Shown piece by piece: positions 1 to 8,104 of a stretch of DNA of 64,000 bases (positions within the stretch are counted from its first letter, which is position 1; every line of letters starts with the position of its first letter). The notes beneath the pieces were generated by a model. The model was not told the origin of the DNA and did no database searches. It was given only the letters and a program-made list of their open reading frames with translations. Source of the stretch: Bacteroidia bacterium. Its GTDB lineage: Bacteria > Bacteroidota > Bacteroidia > Chitinophagales > Chitinophagaceae. The stretch lies in contig JAUICZ010000001.1 in assembly GCA_030429205.1 (NCBI GenBank), positions 2,222,806 through 2,286,805 of the forward strand, in the 5' to 3' direction. A program made the translations under genes and the position numbers.

Positions 1-84
1 GATGCAGTTTTAGGGCCGTTAGGCTACGAAGCTCCAACAGGGCGATATGATTTTACTGTAATATTTACAATGACACAACCATAA
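1..84 (+). CDS. 3' end of small secreted-type protein (partial)
   Basis: The first 84 bases are open in frame 1 and end in TAA, giving the last 27 residues of a protein whose start lies left of the window. The tail (ending YDFTVIFTMTQP) resembles the tail of the next gene (ending YSISVMYTLTKQ): an aromatic/glycine stretch, then a beta-strand closing with T-x-T-x-Q/P. The two are probably tandem paralogs. The stop overlaps the next ATG by one base (TAATG), which indicates translational coupling. I recognise no family. Confidence 0.6.
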   Translation, partial: DAVLGPLGYEAPTGRYDFTVIFTMTQP

Positions 85-575
85 TGAAGTATTGCCTGAC
101 CATATTATTAATTGTAATGCACCAGCTGCTCTTTGCACAGGGCAAAACAGGTAGTATGCAGGGAACTGTAAATGTTTATTCGATTCAGTCATTAGAAATC
201 AAGAAGTTAAGTGGGGTTATTTCATTTAGTTCTCCAAATGATTTCTTTAATGGAGTAACGGTTGCCAATTATGCAAATATTAAAGTAAGGAGTAATGAAA
301 ACTGGATTTTAAGTTTTGCTGCTCAGAGCACGTATTTCTCTCCTTTGAGTCAAACCGCGAGTAGTGATATGCCATGTTCTGTATTATCAATAAAAGTTAA
401 CGGGCATAATAACTTTAAGAAGCTAAAGACAAATAGTAAAAAATTACGTCAGGGGAATCGTGGTAGTAACACACCCAGACACGATTTTAATATAGATGTA
501 CATATGGATCCTGGGTTCGAATACAATGGCGGATTGTACAGCATCAGCGTTATGTACACATTAACCAAGCAATAG
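84..575 (+). CDS. small secreted beta-rich protein, hypothetical
   Basis: 163-aa protein with a clear Sec signal peptide (hydrophobic residues about 5-17, then FAQG). The rest is predicted to be mainly beta-strands with a basic stretch near residues 113-127. It ends in a strand resembling the end of the preceding partial gene, so this is probably the second member of a tandem family of secreted or surface proteins. The ATG overlaps the upstream stop by one base. No catalytic motif is visible and I cannot name the family. A structural or adhesive surface role is only inference. Confidence 0.65.
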   Translation: MKYCLTILLIVMHQLLFAQGKTGSMQGTVNVYSIQSLEIKKLSGVISFSSPNDFFNGVTVANYANIKVRSNENWILSFAAQSTYFSPLSQTASSDMPCSVLSIKVNGHNNFKKLKTNSKKLRQGNRGSNTPRHDFNIDVHMDPGFEYNGGLYSISVMYTLTKQ

Positions 576-654
576 ATATTTCCCCCTATTGCTCCCCCCG
601 AATATTGCGGCAAAATCTATTACTTTTACCAAGTCTTAAAAATAACGTAGTATA

Positions 655-3504
655 ATGAAACGTATTTCTATAGCCATAGCGGCTTTACTTGTGTTTACAG
701 CACCTCAGTTGTCTTTTGCAAAGGCAAAACTGGTAGAAAAGGTTACCAAAAAGTCAGACGAGCTGGTAATACCTTATCAAAAATATGTATTAGATAATGG
801 TTTAACACTTATTGTGCATGAAGATCACTCAGATCCGATTGTTCATGTAGATGTGACTTATCATGTTGGTTCTGCCAGAGAAGAGATAGGAAAATCAGGA
901 TTTGCACACTTCTTTGAGCATATGATGTTCCAGGGGTCTGATAATGTTGCAGATGAACAGCATTTTAAGATCATTACAGAAGCTGGTGGTACACTAAACG
1001 GTACGACTAATACAGATAGAACAAACTATTTTGAAACTGTACCAAGCAATCAACTAGAAAAAATGCTTTGGTTAGAAGCAGACCGCATGGGCTTTTTGTT
1101 AGATGCAGTTACTCAAAAGAAGTTTGAAGTACAACGTGCAACCGTAAAAAATGAAAGAGGACAGCGTTATGACAACGTGCCTTATGGTTTGGTTCGCGAG
1201 TTTACTTCAAAAAATATGTATCCATATGGCCATCCATATTCTTGGTTGACTATTGGTTATATAGAAGACTTGAACAGAGTAGATGTAAATGATCTTAAGA
1301 ATTTCTTCTTACGCTGGTATGGCCCTAACAATGCTGTGCTTACTGTTGGAGGGGACGTTAATACAAAAGATGTAGTAAAAATGGTAGAGAAGTACTTTGG
1401 CAGTATTCCTCGCGGACCGGAGGTGAAGCCAACAGTTCTTCCTGCAGTTAAGTTAGAAAAGAACCGCTATGTGTCTATGGTAGACAGCTATGCAAAATTG
1501 CCTATGCTAGGTATTTCTTATCCAACAGTTCCAAACTATCATCCGGATGAAGCACCATTAGATTGTTTGGCTGAGATTTTAGGTCAGGGTAAAAATTCAA
1601 TTTTCTATAAAAACTTTGTAAAAGCTCAAAAAGCTGTTGCGGCAAGGGTATCTCACCCATGTCAAGAGCTTGCGGGTAACATGTCTATAACTATTGTTCC
1701 ATATCCAGGACAAAAATTGTCTGATATGGAGAAAATTGTCAACGAGTCTTTAGCAGAGTTTGAAGAAAGAGGAGTGACAGATGAGGATATTGAGAAGTTC
1801 AGAAATAACATGGAATCTCAAATGATCAATGGATTAGAAAGGGTGTCCGGTAAAGTATCATCACTGGCTGCTTTCTATACATTTACTGGTGATGCCAACA
1901 GAATAGGTAAAGAAGTAGCGCGTTATACATCTGTAACTAAGGAAGATGTAATGCGTGTCTACAATAAATACATTAAAGGTCAAAACAGGTTAGCAGTTAG
2001 TTGTACACCAAAGGGACAGGAAAACAATATAGCAGCAGCAGATAACTACACGGTTTCTGAAGCTGGTTACAAAGCTCCCGATTATGGATATGATGGCTTG
2101 AAGTACAACAAAGCGAAAGATAATTTTGATCGTAGTAAGGTACCTGCAACAGGTGCTAACCCTGTAGTAAGTGTTCCTGATTACTGGACAGAAGAGCTTG
2201 GTGGTAATATTAAAGTAATTGGTACTGAAACTAGTGAGATACCGGTTGTTACATACTTGATTGAGTTTAAAGGAGGGCGTATGCTGGAAGCTAATGACCT
2301 TTCTAAAGTAGGTTTAGCCAGCATGTTTGCAGGTATGATGGATGAAGACACTAAAAATTATACTGCTGAACAGATAAGCGTTGAGCTTGATAAATTGGGT
2401 AGTAGCATTAGCTTTGGTGCATCTACAGACGGTATAAACGTTACAGTAAGAAGTTTGTCTAAAAACCTTGCTAAAACTATGCAGCTTTTAGAAGAGCGTA
2501 TACTAAACCCTAATTTTACAGAAGCGGCTTTTAAGCGTAACAAAAGAAGAGCTATTCAAGGTTTAAAGAACTCTAAAGTACGAGGTACATATGTAGCAAG
2601 TACAGTGTTCCGTAAGCAATTATATGGTAGCAATAATATATTGGGATGGCCATCTTCCGGTACAATGGAAACACTTGAAAATATAGAATTATCAGATATC
2701 GAAAACTTCTACAAAAACAGTTTCTCAAAGAACAATGCTAAAGTGATTGTGGTTGGAGATGTAAAGAAGGAAGATGCAATTGCGCACTTAGCATTCTTGC
2801 AAAACATGCCTGGAGTAAAAATTACATTACCTAAGCTACCTGCTGCTCCGGCACAAACGAAAGGTAAAATCTATTTTGTAGATATTCCTGGCTCTGCTCA
2901 AACAGAATTTAGAATAGGTAAAGTTACTGGTATGACATATGATGCTTTTGGTGATTATAGCAAAAGTAATGTTATGAACTATCCGTTAGGTGGTGCGTTT
3001 AACTGTAGATTGAATCTTGATCTTAGAGAAGATAAAGGTTGGACTTACGGCGCACGAGCATTTTTTAGTGCTGACAAATATACCGGTACATACCAATTTA
3101 GCTCTGGTATCAAAGCAAATGCTACAGATAGTGCTTTAAGAGATATTATAGAAATACTAAACGAGTATAAGAAAAATGGAATGAAAGCTGATGAGTTGGC
3201 ATTTACCAAGAGTTCAATTGGCCAAAGTGAGGCACGTAAATATGAGTCTGGTTTTCAGAAAGCTGGCTTCTTATCTCGTATATTAGACTATGATTTACCG
3301 GCAGACTACACTAAGAAGCAAGCAGAGCTACTGGCGAAGATGACTTTGGCAGAAGCAAACGAAATGGTAGATAAGACGTTACCTGCTATGGATGAGATGA
3401 CGATTGTTCTTGTTGGAGATAAAGCAAAGGTTGCAGAAGGACTACAGAAGATAGGGTATGATATAGTTGAGCTAGATGCAGACGGAGAGGTAGTAACAGA
3501 TTAA
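655..3504 (+). CDS. M16 (pitrilysin) family zinc metallopeptidase, two-domain
   Basis: 949-aa exported protein: signal peptide residues 1-22 ending near SFAKA, then two M16 halves. The N-terminal half has the inverted zinc motif HFFEH at residues 85-89 and the third ligand Glu near residue 167 (context KNERGQ), the HxxEH-x(~76)-E pattern of active M16 enzymes. The C-terminal half, from about residue 510, has the R-Y type substrate-clamp region but no zinc motif, as expected for the inactive half of a fused M16 protein. The length is normal for Bacteroidota fused M16B peptidases, which degrade peptides in the periplasm. It is monocistronic, with a strong terminator just downstream. Confidence 0.93.
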   Translation: MKRISIAIAALLVFTAPQLSFAKAKLVEKVTKKSDELVIPYQKYVLDNGLTLIVHEDHSDPIVHVDVTYHVGSAREEIGKSGFAHFFEHMMFQGSDNVADEQHFKIITEAGGTLNGTTNTDRTNYFETVPSNQLEKMLWLEADRMGFLLDAVTQKKFEVQRATVKNERGQRYDNVPYGLVREFTSKNMYPYGHPYSWLTIGYIEDLNRVDVNDLKNFFLRWYGPNNAVLTVGGDVNTKDVVKMVEKYFGSIPRGPEVKPTVLPAVKLEKNRYVSMVDSYAKLPMLGISYPTVPNYHPDEAPLDCLAEILGQGKNSIFYKNFVKAQKAVAARVSHPCQELAGNMSITIVPYPGQKLSDMEKIVNESLAEFEERGVTDEDIEKFRNNMESQMINGLERVSGKVSSLAAFYTFTGDANRIGKEVARYTSVTKEDVMRVYNKYIKGQNRLAVSCTPKGQENNIAAADNYTVSEAGYKAPDYGYDGLKYNKAKDNFDRSKVPATGANPVVSVPDYWTEELGGNIKVIGTETSEIPVVTYLIEFKGGRMLEANDLSKVGLASMFAGMMDEDTKNYTAEQISVELDKLGSSISFGASTDGINVTVRSLSKNLAKTMQLLEERILNPNFTEAAFKRNKRRAIQGLKNSKVRGTYVASTVFRKQLYGSNNILGWPSSGTMETLENIELSDIENFYKNSFSKNNAKVIVVGDVKKEDAIAHLAFLQNMPGVKITLPKLPAAPAQTKGKIYFVDIPGSAQTEFRIGKVTGMTYDAFGDYSKSNVMNYPLGGAFNCRLNLDLREDKGWTYGARAFFSADKYTGTYQFSSGIKANATDSALRDIIEILNEYKKNGMKADELAFTKSSIGQSEARKYESGFQKAGFLSRILDYDLPADYTKKQAELLAKMTLAEANEMVDKTLPAMDEMTIVLVGDKAKVAEGLQKIGYDIVELDADGEVVTD

Positions 3505-3525
3505 CCTATAGTAATAACATATATT

Positions 3526-3559
3526 AAAAATAGTGCTGCCTATAGGCAGCACTATTTTT
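3526..3559 (+). terminator. Rho-independent terminator after the M16 gene
   Basis: Perfect 15-bp inverted repeat (arms 3526-3540 and 3545-3559) around a TATA loop. The stem core is TAGTGCTGCC, and the 3' arm ends in a run of five T. It lies 22 bases after the M16 stop codon. Confidence 0.85.
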
Positions 3560-3633
3560 ATGTAATATTCTGAAAGTCTTAACTATCAACTTTCGTATTT
3601 TACACTTACATTCGTAATCTTATTTTTTACATA

Positions 3634-4839
3634 ATGCAACAGACAGATTATATACACGTACCATACGGTAAAACAGTACATGGAGAAGAGGAAATAGAAG
3701 CAGTAGTGAATGTGCTTCGTACTTCAACTCAAATGGGTAAGCATGTACGAGAGTTGGAAGAGCGTATAGCTAAATTGTATAATAAAAAATACGGTTTAAT
3801 GGTTAATAGCGGATCTTCCGCATTATACCTGGCTGCAGATCTGTTAGATTATGAAAAAGGATCAGAGATTATTACACCTGCATTAACTTTTTCTACAACT
3901 GTTGCACCACAGCTAAAAAAAGGGTGGGTACCTGCTTTTGTAGATGTTGAAGAAGGAACTTATAACATTGATGTAAATAAGGTTGAGGAGATGATTACTC
4001 CAAAGACCAAAGCAATGATCATACCTAACCTTATAGGTAATTTACCGGATTGGAAGGTGTTAAGAGAAATTGCTGATAAACATAATCTGTTTTTACTTGA
4101 AGATTCTGCAGATACTCTAGGTGCAGAGATTGATGGTGCGTCATCGGGTAGGTTCACGGATATGAGTACTACAAGTTTTTATGGATCACATATTATTAAC
4201 TGTGCCGGTAATGGAGGTATGATATGTGTAAACAGCGATGCCTTTCATGATAGAGGACGACTGCTTAGAAGCTGGGGTAGAAGCTCTTCTTTGTTTGTTG
4301 AGAGTGAAAAGATTGAAAATCGCTTTAATGTAGAGTTGGAGGGGATACCTTACGACGCGAAGTTTGTGTTTGAAGAGACGGGGTATAACTTAGAAGGTTC
4401 TGAGATGGGAGCGGCATTTGGTTTAGTACAACTGAATAAATTAGGGCAAAATATTGATGCTCGTACTGATAACTATAATAACCTAAGGAGCTTTTTTGAG
4501 CAATATGAAGAATATTTTATCCTGCCAAAACAATTACCAAGTTCACGTACAGCTTGGTTAGCTTTTGCGGTAACGGTAAGGGATAGTGCTCCTTTCATTC
4601 GTAGAGATCTTCAGATATTTCTTGAAAAAAGAAATATACAAACCCGTACAGTATTTACAGGCAACATATTAAGACAGCCTGGTTTTAAATCTCAACCTCA
4701 CAAAGCTACTGCTGCTGGTTACCCTGAAGCAGACAAAGTAATGAGGGGAGGAATGCTGATTGCATGTCATCATGGTCTGGTTGAAGAACAAATAGACCAC
4801 ATTAAAGAAAGTATGACAGCATTCATCAAAAGTTTATAA
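3634..4839 (+). CDS. DegT/DnrJ/EryC1/StrS-family PLP enzyme, 3-dehydratase-like (Lys to His)
   Basis: 401-aa PLP-dependent fold type I protein of the sugar aminotransferase family. The order is GSSALYLA (phosphate-binding loop, near residue 65), EDSADTLG (residues 156-163, with the PLP-nitrogen Asp) and SFYGSH (residues 181-186). In aminotransferases this last motif is SFHxTK and carries the Schiff-base lysine. Here the residue is His186. In the family this replacement marks ColD and E1/RfbH-type sugar 3-dehydratases. EDxxD in place of EDxxH/Q also fits the E1 group. The cysteines that hold the 2Fe-2S cluster of E1 are not evident, so a ColD-like mechanism is more likely. The substrate is probably a nucleotide-activated 4-keto-6-deoxyhexose, but no sugar-nucleotide genes lie next to it. 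Confidence 0.82.
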   Translation: MQQTDYIHVPYGKTVHGEEEIEAVVNVLRTSTQMGKHVRELEERIAKLYNKKYGLMVNSGSSALYLAADLLDYEKGSEIITPALTFSTTVAPQLKKGWVPAFVDVEEGTYNIDVNKVEEMITPKTKAMIIPNLIGNLPDWKVLREIADKHNLFLLEDSADTLGAEIDGASSGRFTDMSTTSFYGSHIINCAGNGGMICVNSDAFHDRGRLLRSWGRSSSLFVESEKIENRFNVELEGIPYDAKFVFEETGYNLEGSEMGAAFGLVQLNKLGQNIDARTDNYNNLRSFFEQYEEYFILPKQLPSSRTAWLAFAVTVRDSAPFIRRDLQIFLEKRNIQTRTVFTGNILRQPGFKSQPHKATAAGYPEADKVMRGGMLIACHHGLVEEQIDHIKESMTAFIKSL

Positions 4840-5145
4840 ATGTTCGATTTAATTTTAATATTCCTAATTGTTTACCTGTCTTACCAAAATGGTCAATTGG
4901 CTAAACAAAAAGGGAAAAATACAGTTGTATATGTGTTGCTCACGATTGTAGCAATATTAATGACAACAGTATTAGGTGCAATAATTATTTTAATAGGTTA
5001 TAGAGGTGCGCTAACAGAAGAAGCTTTGGCTAGCTATGTACAACAGCGACCTTTAAAAGTAATAACAATGCAGTTTGTTAGTCTGGGTGGCTATCTGATA
5101 ATCAGATATATTTTAGAACAAATGCCTAACAAGAAAAAGAAGTAG
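4840..5145 (+). CDS. small membrane protein, hypothetical
   Basis: 101-aa protein whose ATG directly follows the TAA of the PLP enzyme, so the two are almost certainly co-transcribed. Hydrophobic segments at about residues 2-15 and 28-53, plus a weaker one near 77-90, are separated by a Lys/Gln-rich turn. The tail is basic (KKKK). I recognise no family. The convergent response-regulator gene ends only two bases away, and no terminator hairpin is visible between them. Confidence 0.7.
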   Translation: MFDLILIFLIVYLSYQNGQLAKQKGKNTVVYVLLTIVAILMTTVLGAIIILIGYRGALTEEALASYVQQRPLKVITMQFVSLGGYLIIRYILEQMPNKKKK

Positions 5146-5147
5146 GT

Positions 5148-5882
5148 TTACCAACCTAACGTTGTTTTCAGTTTCTCCATACCTGATTTGCTAACAGGAA
5201 CTTGCGCATTGCACTTTAAAATAGCTATATGGCTATCCTTTTCGTACGGCTCTATTCTTAGTATTTGATTGACTGGTGTTAGGTAAGACCTGTGTACTCT
5301 AATGAACTGTTTGGGATCAAAACTTTTTTCAACACGTGTTAGGGTACTTTTCTTTAAATAGTTGCCCGACTCTGTGAAAATCTTAATATAATCATCATTA
5401 GCTTCAATATAGTGTATATCCGTAGCTGGTATAATACGTATCATACCATTATCTTTTACTACTATTCTATGTTGATAGCCTTCGTATACATGTTCCTCTG
5501 CTAGGTTCTTTATGCCTTCTTTGTTACTGGTTGTTTGTTGTTGGTATTTGTCAATTGCATTATTAAAACGTTCTCTAGTTATGGGTTTTAATAGATAATC
5601 AACAGCATTAGCCTCAAAAGCTTTTATAGCATATTCATCAAAAGCCGTTGAGAATACAACTGACGGTGCCTCATCTAATAGCTCAAGCATTTCAAACCCA
5701 TTTAGTTTAGGCATTTGCACATCCAGAAATATCAAGTCTGGCTTGTGTAGTTGTATTGCCTTATGACCCTCAAATCCATCACCACATTCTGCAACAACTT
5801 CAAAGTCGTTGTGTGCTTTTAGCAGGTCGCTCAATAATTGCCTTGCCAAAGGTTCGTCATCTATTAATATTACTTTGTGCAT
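5148..5882 (-). CDS. LytTR-family response regulator
   Basis: 244-aa two-component regulator. The receiver domain (residues 1-120) has the acidic pair DD at 8-9, phospho-acceptor Asp54 in FLDVQMP, a conserved S/T near 78 (FSTAF) and Lys near 98 (LLKPI). A LytTR DNA-binding domain follows from about residue 138 to 240 (HYIEANDDYIKIFT, FIRVHRSYL). Its start lies inside the end of the upstream histidine kinase gene (26-base overlap), so kinase and regulator form a cognate pair. By family it activates transcription by binding imperfect direct repeats. Its targets cannot be read here. Confidence 0.93.
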   Translation of the reverse strand: MHKVILIDDEPLARQLLSDLLKAHNDFEVVAECGDGFEGHKAIQLHKPDLIFLDVQMPKLNGFEMLELLDEAPSVVFSTAFDEYAIKAFEANAVDYLLKPITRERFNNAIDKYQQQTTSNKEGIKNLAEEHVYEGYQHRIVVKDNGMIRIIPATDIHYIEANDDYIKIFTESGNYLKKSTLTRVEKSFDPKQFIRVHRSYLTPVNQILRIEPYEKDSHIAILKCNAQVPVSKSGMEKLKTTLGW

Positions 5883-6906
5883 CTTGAGGTATTTTGAGTG
5901 TTGTGGTAAATGTATTATCGTCTTTTTCGGTGTTAAGGAGGTCGTTTCTTCCGTATAAAAGAAATAGTCGACGTCGCACTCCCTTCAAACCAAATCCTGT
6001 TCCTTTCTGTGGCTTTGCAGAGCTATCGTAAGGATTGGTAATAACAATTGTGAGCTGTTTGTCTGTTATCCCGATCTTTACCGTTATTGTTACTTTTCCG
6101 GTATTGCCATATACACCAAATTTAATAGCATTTTCTAATATCGGCTGTAGTAAAAAAGGGGGGATAGTAGCACTTGTTGCTGAGTTCTGTTCAATATCTA
6201 TATTTAAGCGATCTCCAAAACGAACAGCTTCTATTGCCAGATAATTGTTTAGGTAGTTTAGTTCTTCTAAAAGAGAAACTTTATCATGATTCTCTTTTTT
6301 TACAGAGTTCCTTAAAAAGTCAGATAGCTGACCGATCATCTCTTGTGCTTTTTCCGGGTTGGTAATAGTTAAAGCACTAATAGAGTTCAAGCTATTATAT
6401 AGAAAATGCGGTTGAAGTTGCTGTCTAAGTTTAAATAGTTCGGCTTCTTTTAATAATGTTGTTGCGTCAGTTTGCTCTTTAAAGCTCTTTTTTTGCTCGT
6501 CTATATTTTTTCGTGTGGCAAGATGTGTAGACAACCAGCCAAATATCATCCAATAAATGATATACCTGGCCGAAAGGGCATCTTTTTGTAAGCCAATATA
6601 GTTGTAAGAGGCATCGCCTAACCACCAGTCTAAAGTTGCTGTACTTAAGTAAACGTGCATTTCACCAAACAAGGCTGCAATAAATAAGCTGTAAGGTATA
6701 ATCCCGGCTTTAGTAGGGTATAGCCTGATACTTTGTGTTAATGCCCAGCCGGCTAACACAAACATAGCAGTATTGATCAATGCATCCACAAAAGCCACCT
6801 CGCATGGTACTGCGAATAGTAAATGCAAAGCAAGCGTATGCAGTACCAGCATGATAATGCCGGATACTGATAGTAGTCGGGTAATATTTTTACCTGATAT
6901 TGCCAC
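5857..6906 (-). CDS. LytS-like sensor histidine kinase (His_kinase/PF06580 type)
   Basis: 349-aa membrane kinase. Four hydrophobic segments occupy about residues 10-125 with no large extracytoplasmic sensor domain, followed by a short coiled linker. The phospho-acceptor motif QPHFLYNSLN has His167. The ATPase region shows PPFLLQPILENAIKFG (N box) and GTGFGLKGVRRRL (G box). The start codon is GTG, overlapping the upstream TAG by one base (TAGTG). It overlaps the response regulator gene by 26 bases. The intramembrane design and the LiaF-like upstream gene suggest cell-envelope stress sensing (inference). Confidence 0.92.
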   Translation of the reverse strand: MAISGKNITRLLSVSGIIMLVLHTLALHLLFAVPCEVAFVDALINTAMFVLAGWALTQSIRLYPTKAGIIPYSLFIAALFGEMHVYLSTATLDWWLGDASYNYIGLQKDALSARYIIYWMIFGWLSTHLATRKNIDEQKKSFKEQTDATTLLKEAELFKLRQQLQPHFLYNSLNSISALTITNPEKAQEMIGQLSDFLRNSVKKENHDKVSLLEELNYLNNYLAIEAVRFGDRLNIDIEQNSATSATIPPFLLQPILENAIKFGVYGNTGKVTITVKIGITDKQLTIVITNPYDSSAKPQKGTGFGLKGVRRRLFLLYGRNDLLNTEKDDNTFTTTLKIPQDAQSNINR

Positions 6907-7220
6907 TAAAAGTTATCGCTACCGGTTTGCTGCCACAATGGTGCTACAATGGTGGTAGTGTCTATTACAGCAGATGTAAGTAGCCCACCTTGTTCCAACT
7001 GTATTTCACGAACATCTTTTACTGCCAGCATTTCCCAAAAAATCTTTCTGCCTTTTCTGTCAATAATCTCTTCAGATTTTTGGATGCCTGTTTCTTTAGC
7101 AATCCTTAAAGCATCTACTTCATTGTCCGCATATATCAGCCTGAACTGCTCGTCATATTGGTCTGTAAATGCACCATCGCATTTAATTGCGTAGACCAGT
7201 TGAGATATATATGTCTTCAT
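6906..7220 (-). CDS. DUF4288-like small protein
   Basis: 104-aa soluble protein without a signal peptide. The N-terminus (MKTYISQLVYAIKCDG), a central region on data-element re-indexing (YADNEVDALRIAKETG) and the IFWEMLAVKDV segment resemble DUF4288 proteins, which have no known function. Its TAG overlaps the GTG of the kinase gene, so it belongs to the LiaF-like/kinase/regulator operon. The product may modulate the kinase, but nothing in the sequence proves this. Confidence 0.65.
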   Translation of the reverse strand: MKTYISQLVYAIKCDGAFTDQYDEQFRLIYADNEVDALRIAKETGIQKSEEIIDRKGRKIFWEMLAVKDVREIQLEQGGLLTSAVIDTTTIVAPLWQQTGSDNF

Positions 7221-7241
7221 ATTTAGTTGAGTGTGTTTAGC

Positions 7242-7982
7242 TTAATATGATTTTATTTCGACACCGCCGAAGGTGCACGACCCTTTTAGTGTTAATGTTA
7301 CTTGCTCTTCATCAATAGGGTTGGTGTGTACGAACCTTTTATCTTCTACACTGCCAAGAGTGGTCGCTATTTCATTCTTTATCTCCCAGTGAGATGGAAC
7401 AGATAGCTCGATACCACCGAATGAGGCGGAGAGGTGTAATTCGATATTTTTCTCAGTTGTTGCCGCATTAATAAAGTTAAGCTCGATACCACCAAATGTA
7501 GCAGAGGCTCTACCTCCTCTAAAGTTTTTAGAAGTGATGATCTCTTTATGCGCGCCAAATGTTACATCAATATTTATGTTGTCATTATCGCTGGTAATGG
7601 TAGCTGTTGGTTCGCAGTTTCCCCATTTTCCTTTATTCTTTTTTTTCTTGCCAAAAATTATGAATAAGCCTAGTAATATTAAGCCTGCCGGTAGCAATAG
7701 AGCAGTTGTAGACACGCCTAAAATGGTAAAAGGCTTTATAAGGTGTAAGGTGCCGATCAGAATCATGATCCACCATGCATGCCCCCTGAATTGGTTCTTG
7801 ACACCTACCAGTAGCCCAATACTTACAAGTATCCATGGCCACATGGTATGAAAGTTAAACTGAAAGTCTAATACATTAAACCTTCTCAACATGATAAAAA
7901 GCCCTGCAACAACAACTGCCACACCAAACCATACTTTATCATTCTTATGCCTTTGCCTCCTTCTGTTCTTGATATCGCTCAT
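7242..7982 (-). CDS. LiaF-like envelope-stress membrane protein (DUF5668 plus LiaF C-terminal domain)
   Basis: 246-aa protein. A basic N-terminus (NRRRQRHKN) is followed by about four short hydrophobic segments between residues 17 and 115 (DUF5668-like), then a soluble beta-helical C-terminal domain of repeated strands (NIDVTFGAHKE, ASATFGGIELNF, SFGGIELSVPSHW, CTFGGVEIKSY). This is the architecture of LiaF/YvqF cell-wall-active-antibiotic response proteins, which hold the LiaRS-type two-component system in check. As first gene of the operon carrying a LytS-type kinase and LytTR regulator, it is probably their negative modulator or an autoregulated output. Confidence 0.85.
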   Translation of the reverse strand: MSDIKNRRRQRHKNDKVWFGVAVVVAGLFIMLRRFNVLDFQFNFHTMWPWILVSIGLLVGVKNQFRGHAWWIMILIGTLHLIKPFTILGVSTTALLLPAGLILLGLFIIFGKKKKNKGKWGNCEPTATITSDNDNINIDVTFGAHKEIITSKNFRGGRASATFGGIELNFINAATTEKNIELHLSASFGGIELSVPSHWEIKNEIATTLGSVEDKRFVHTNPIDEEQVTLTLKGSCTFGGVEIKSY

Positions 7983-8005
7983 ATACGGATATATTAATAA
8001 CAGTA

Positions 8006-8013
8006 CAAATGTA
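8006..8013 (-). promoter_or_regulatory. candidate -7 element for the LiaF/LytS operon
   Basis: On the minus strand the octamer TACATTTG matches the Bacteroidota -7 consensus TAnnTTTG. It lies 24 bases upstream of the LiaF-like start codon. A good TTTG -33 box is not obvious at the expected distance, so the call rests on the -7 match and position. Confidence 0.4.
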
Positions 8014-8104
8014 GTGAGCCGATTAAAGGCCAGTAAGTTGTATTAGGCTGAAAAAAGTAAAAAGTCGGTAAATAACGGCTTGTAGTCGGTAAGTGGAAAG
8101 AGGC

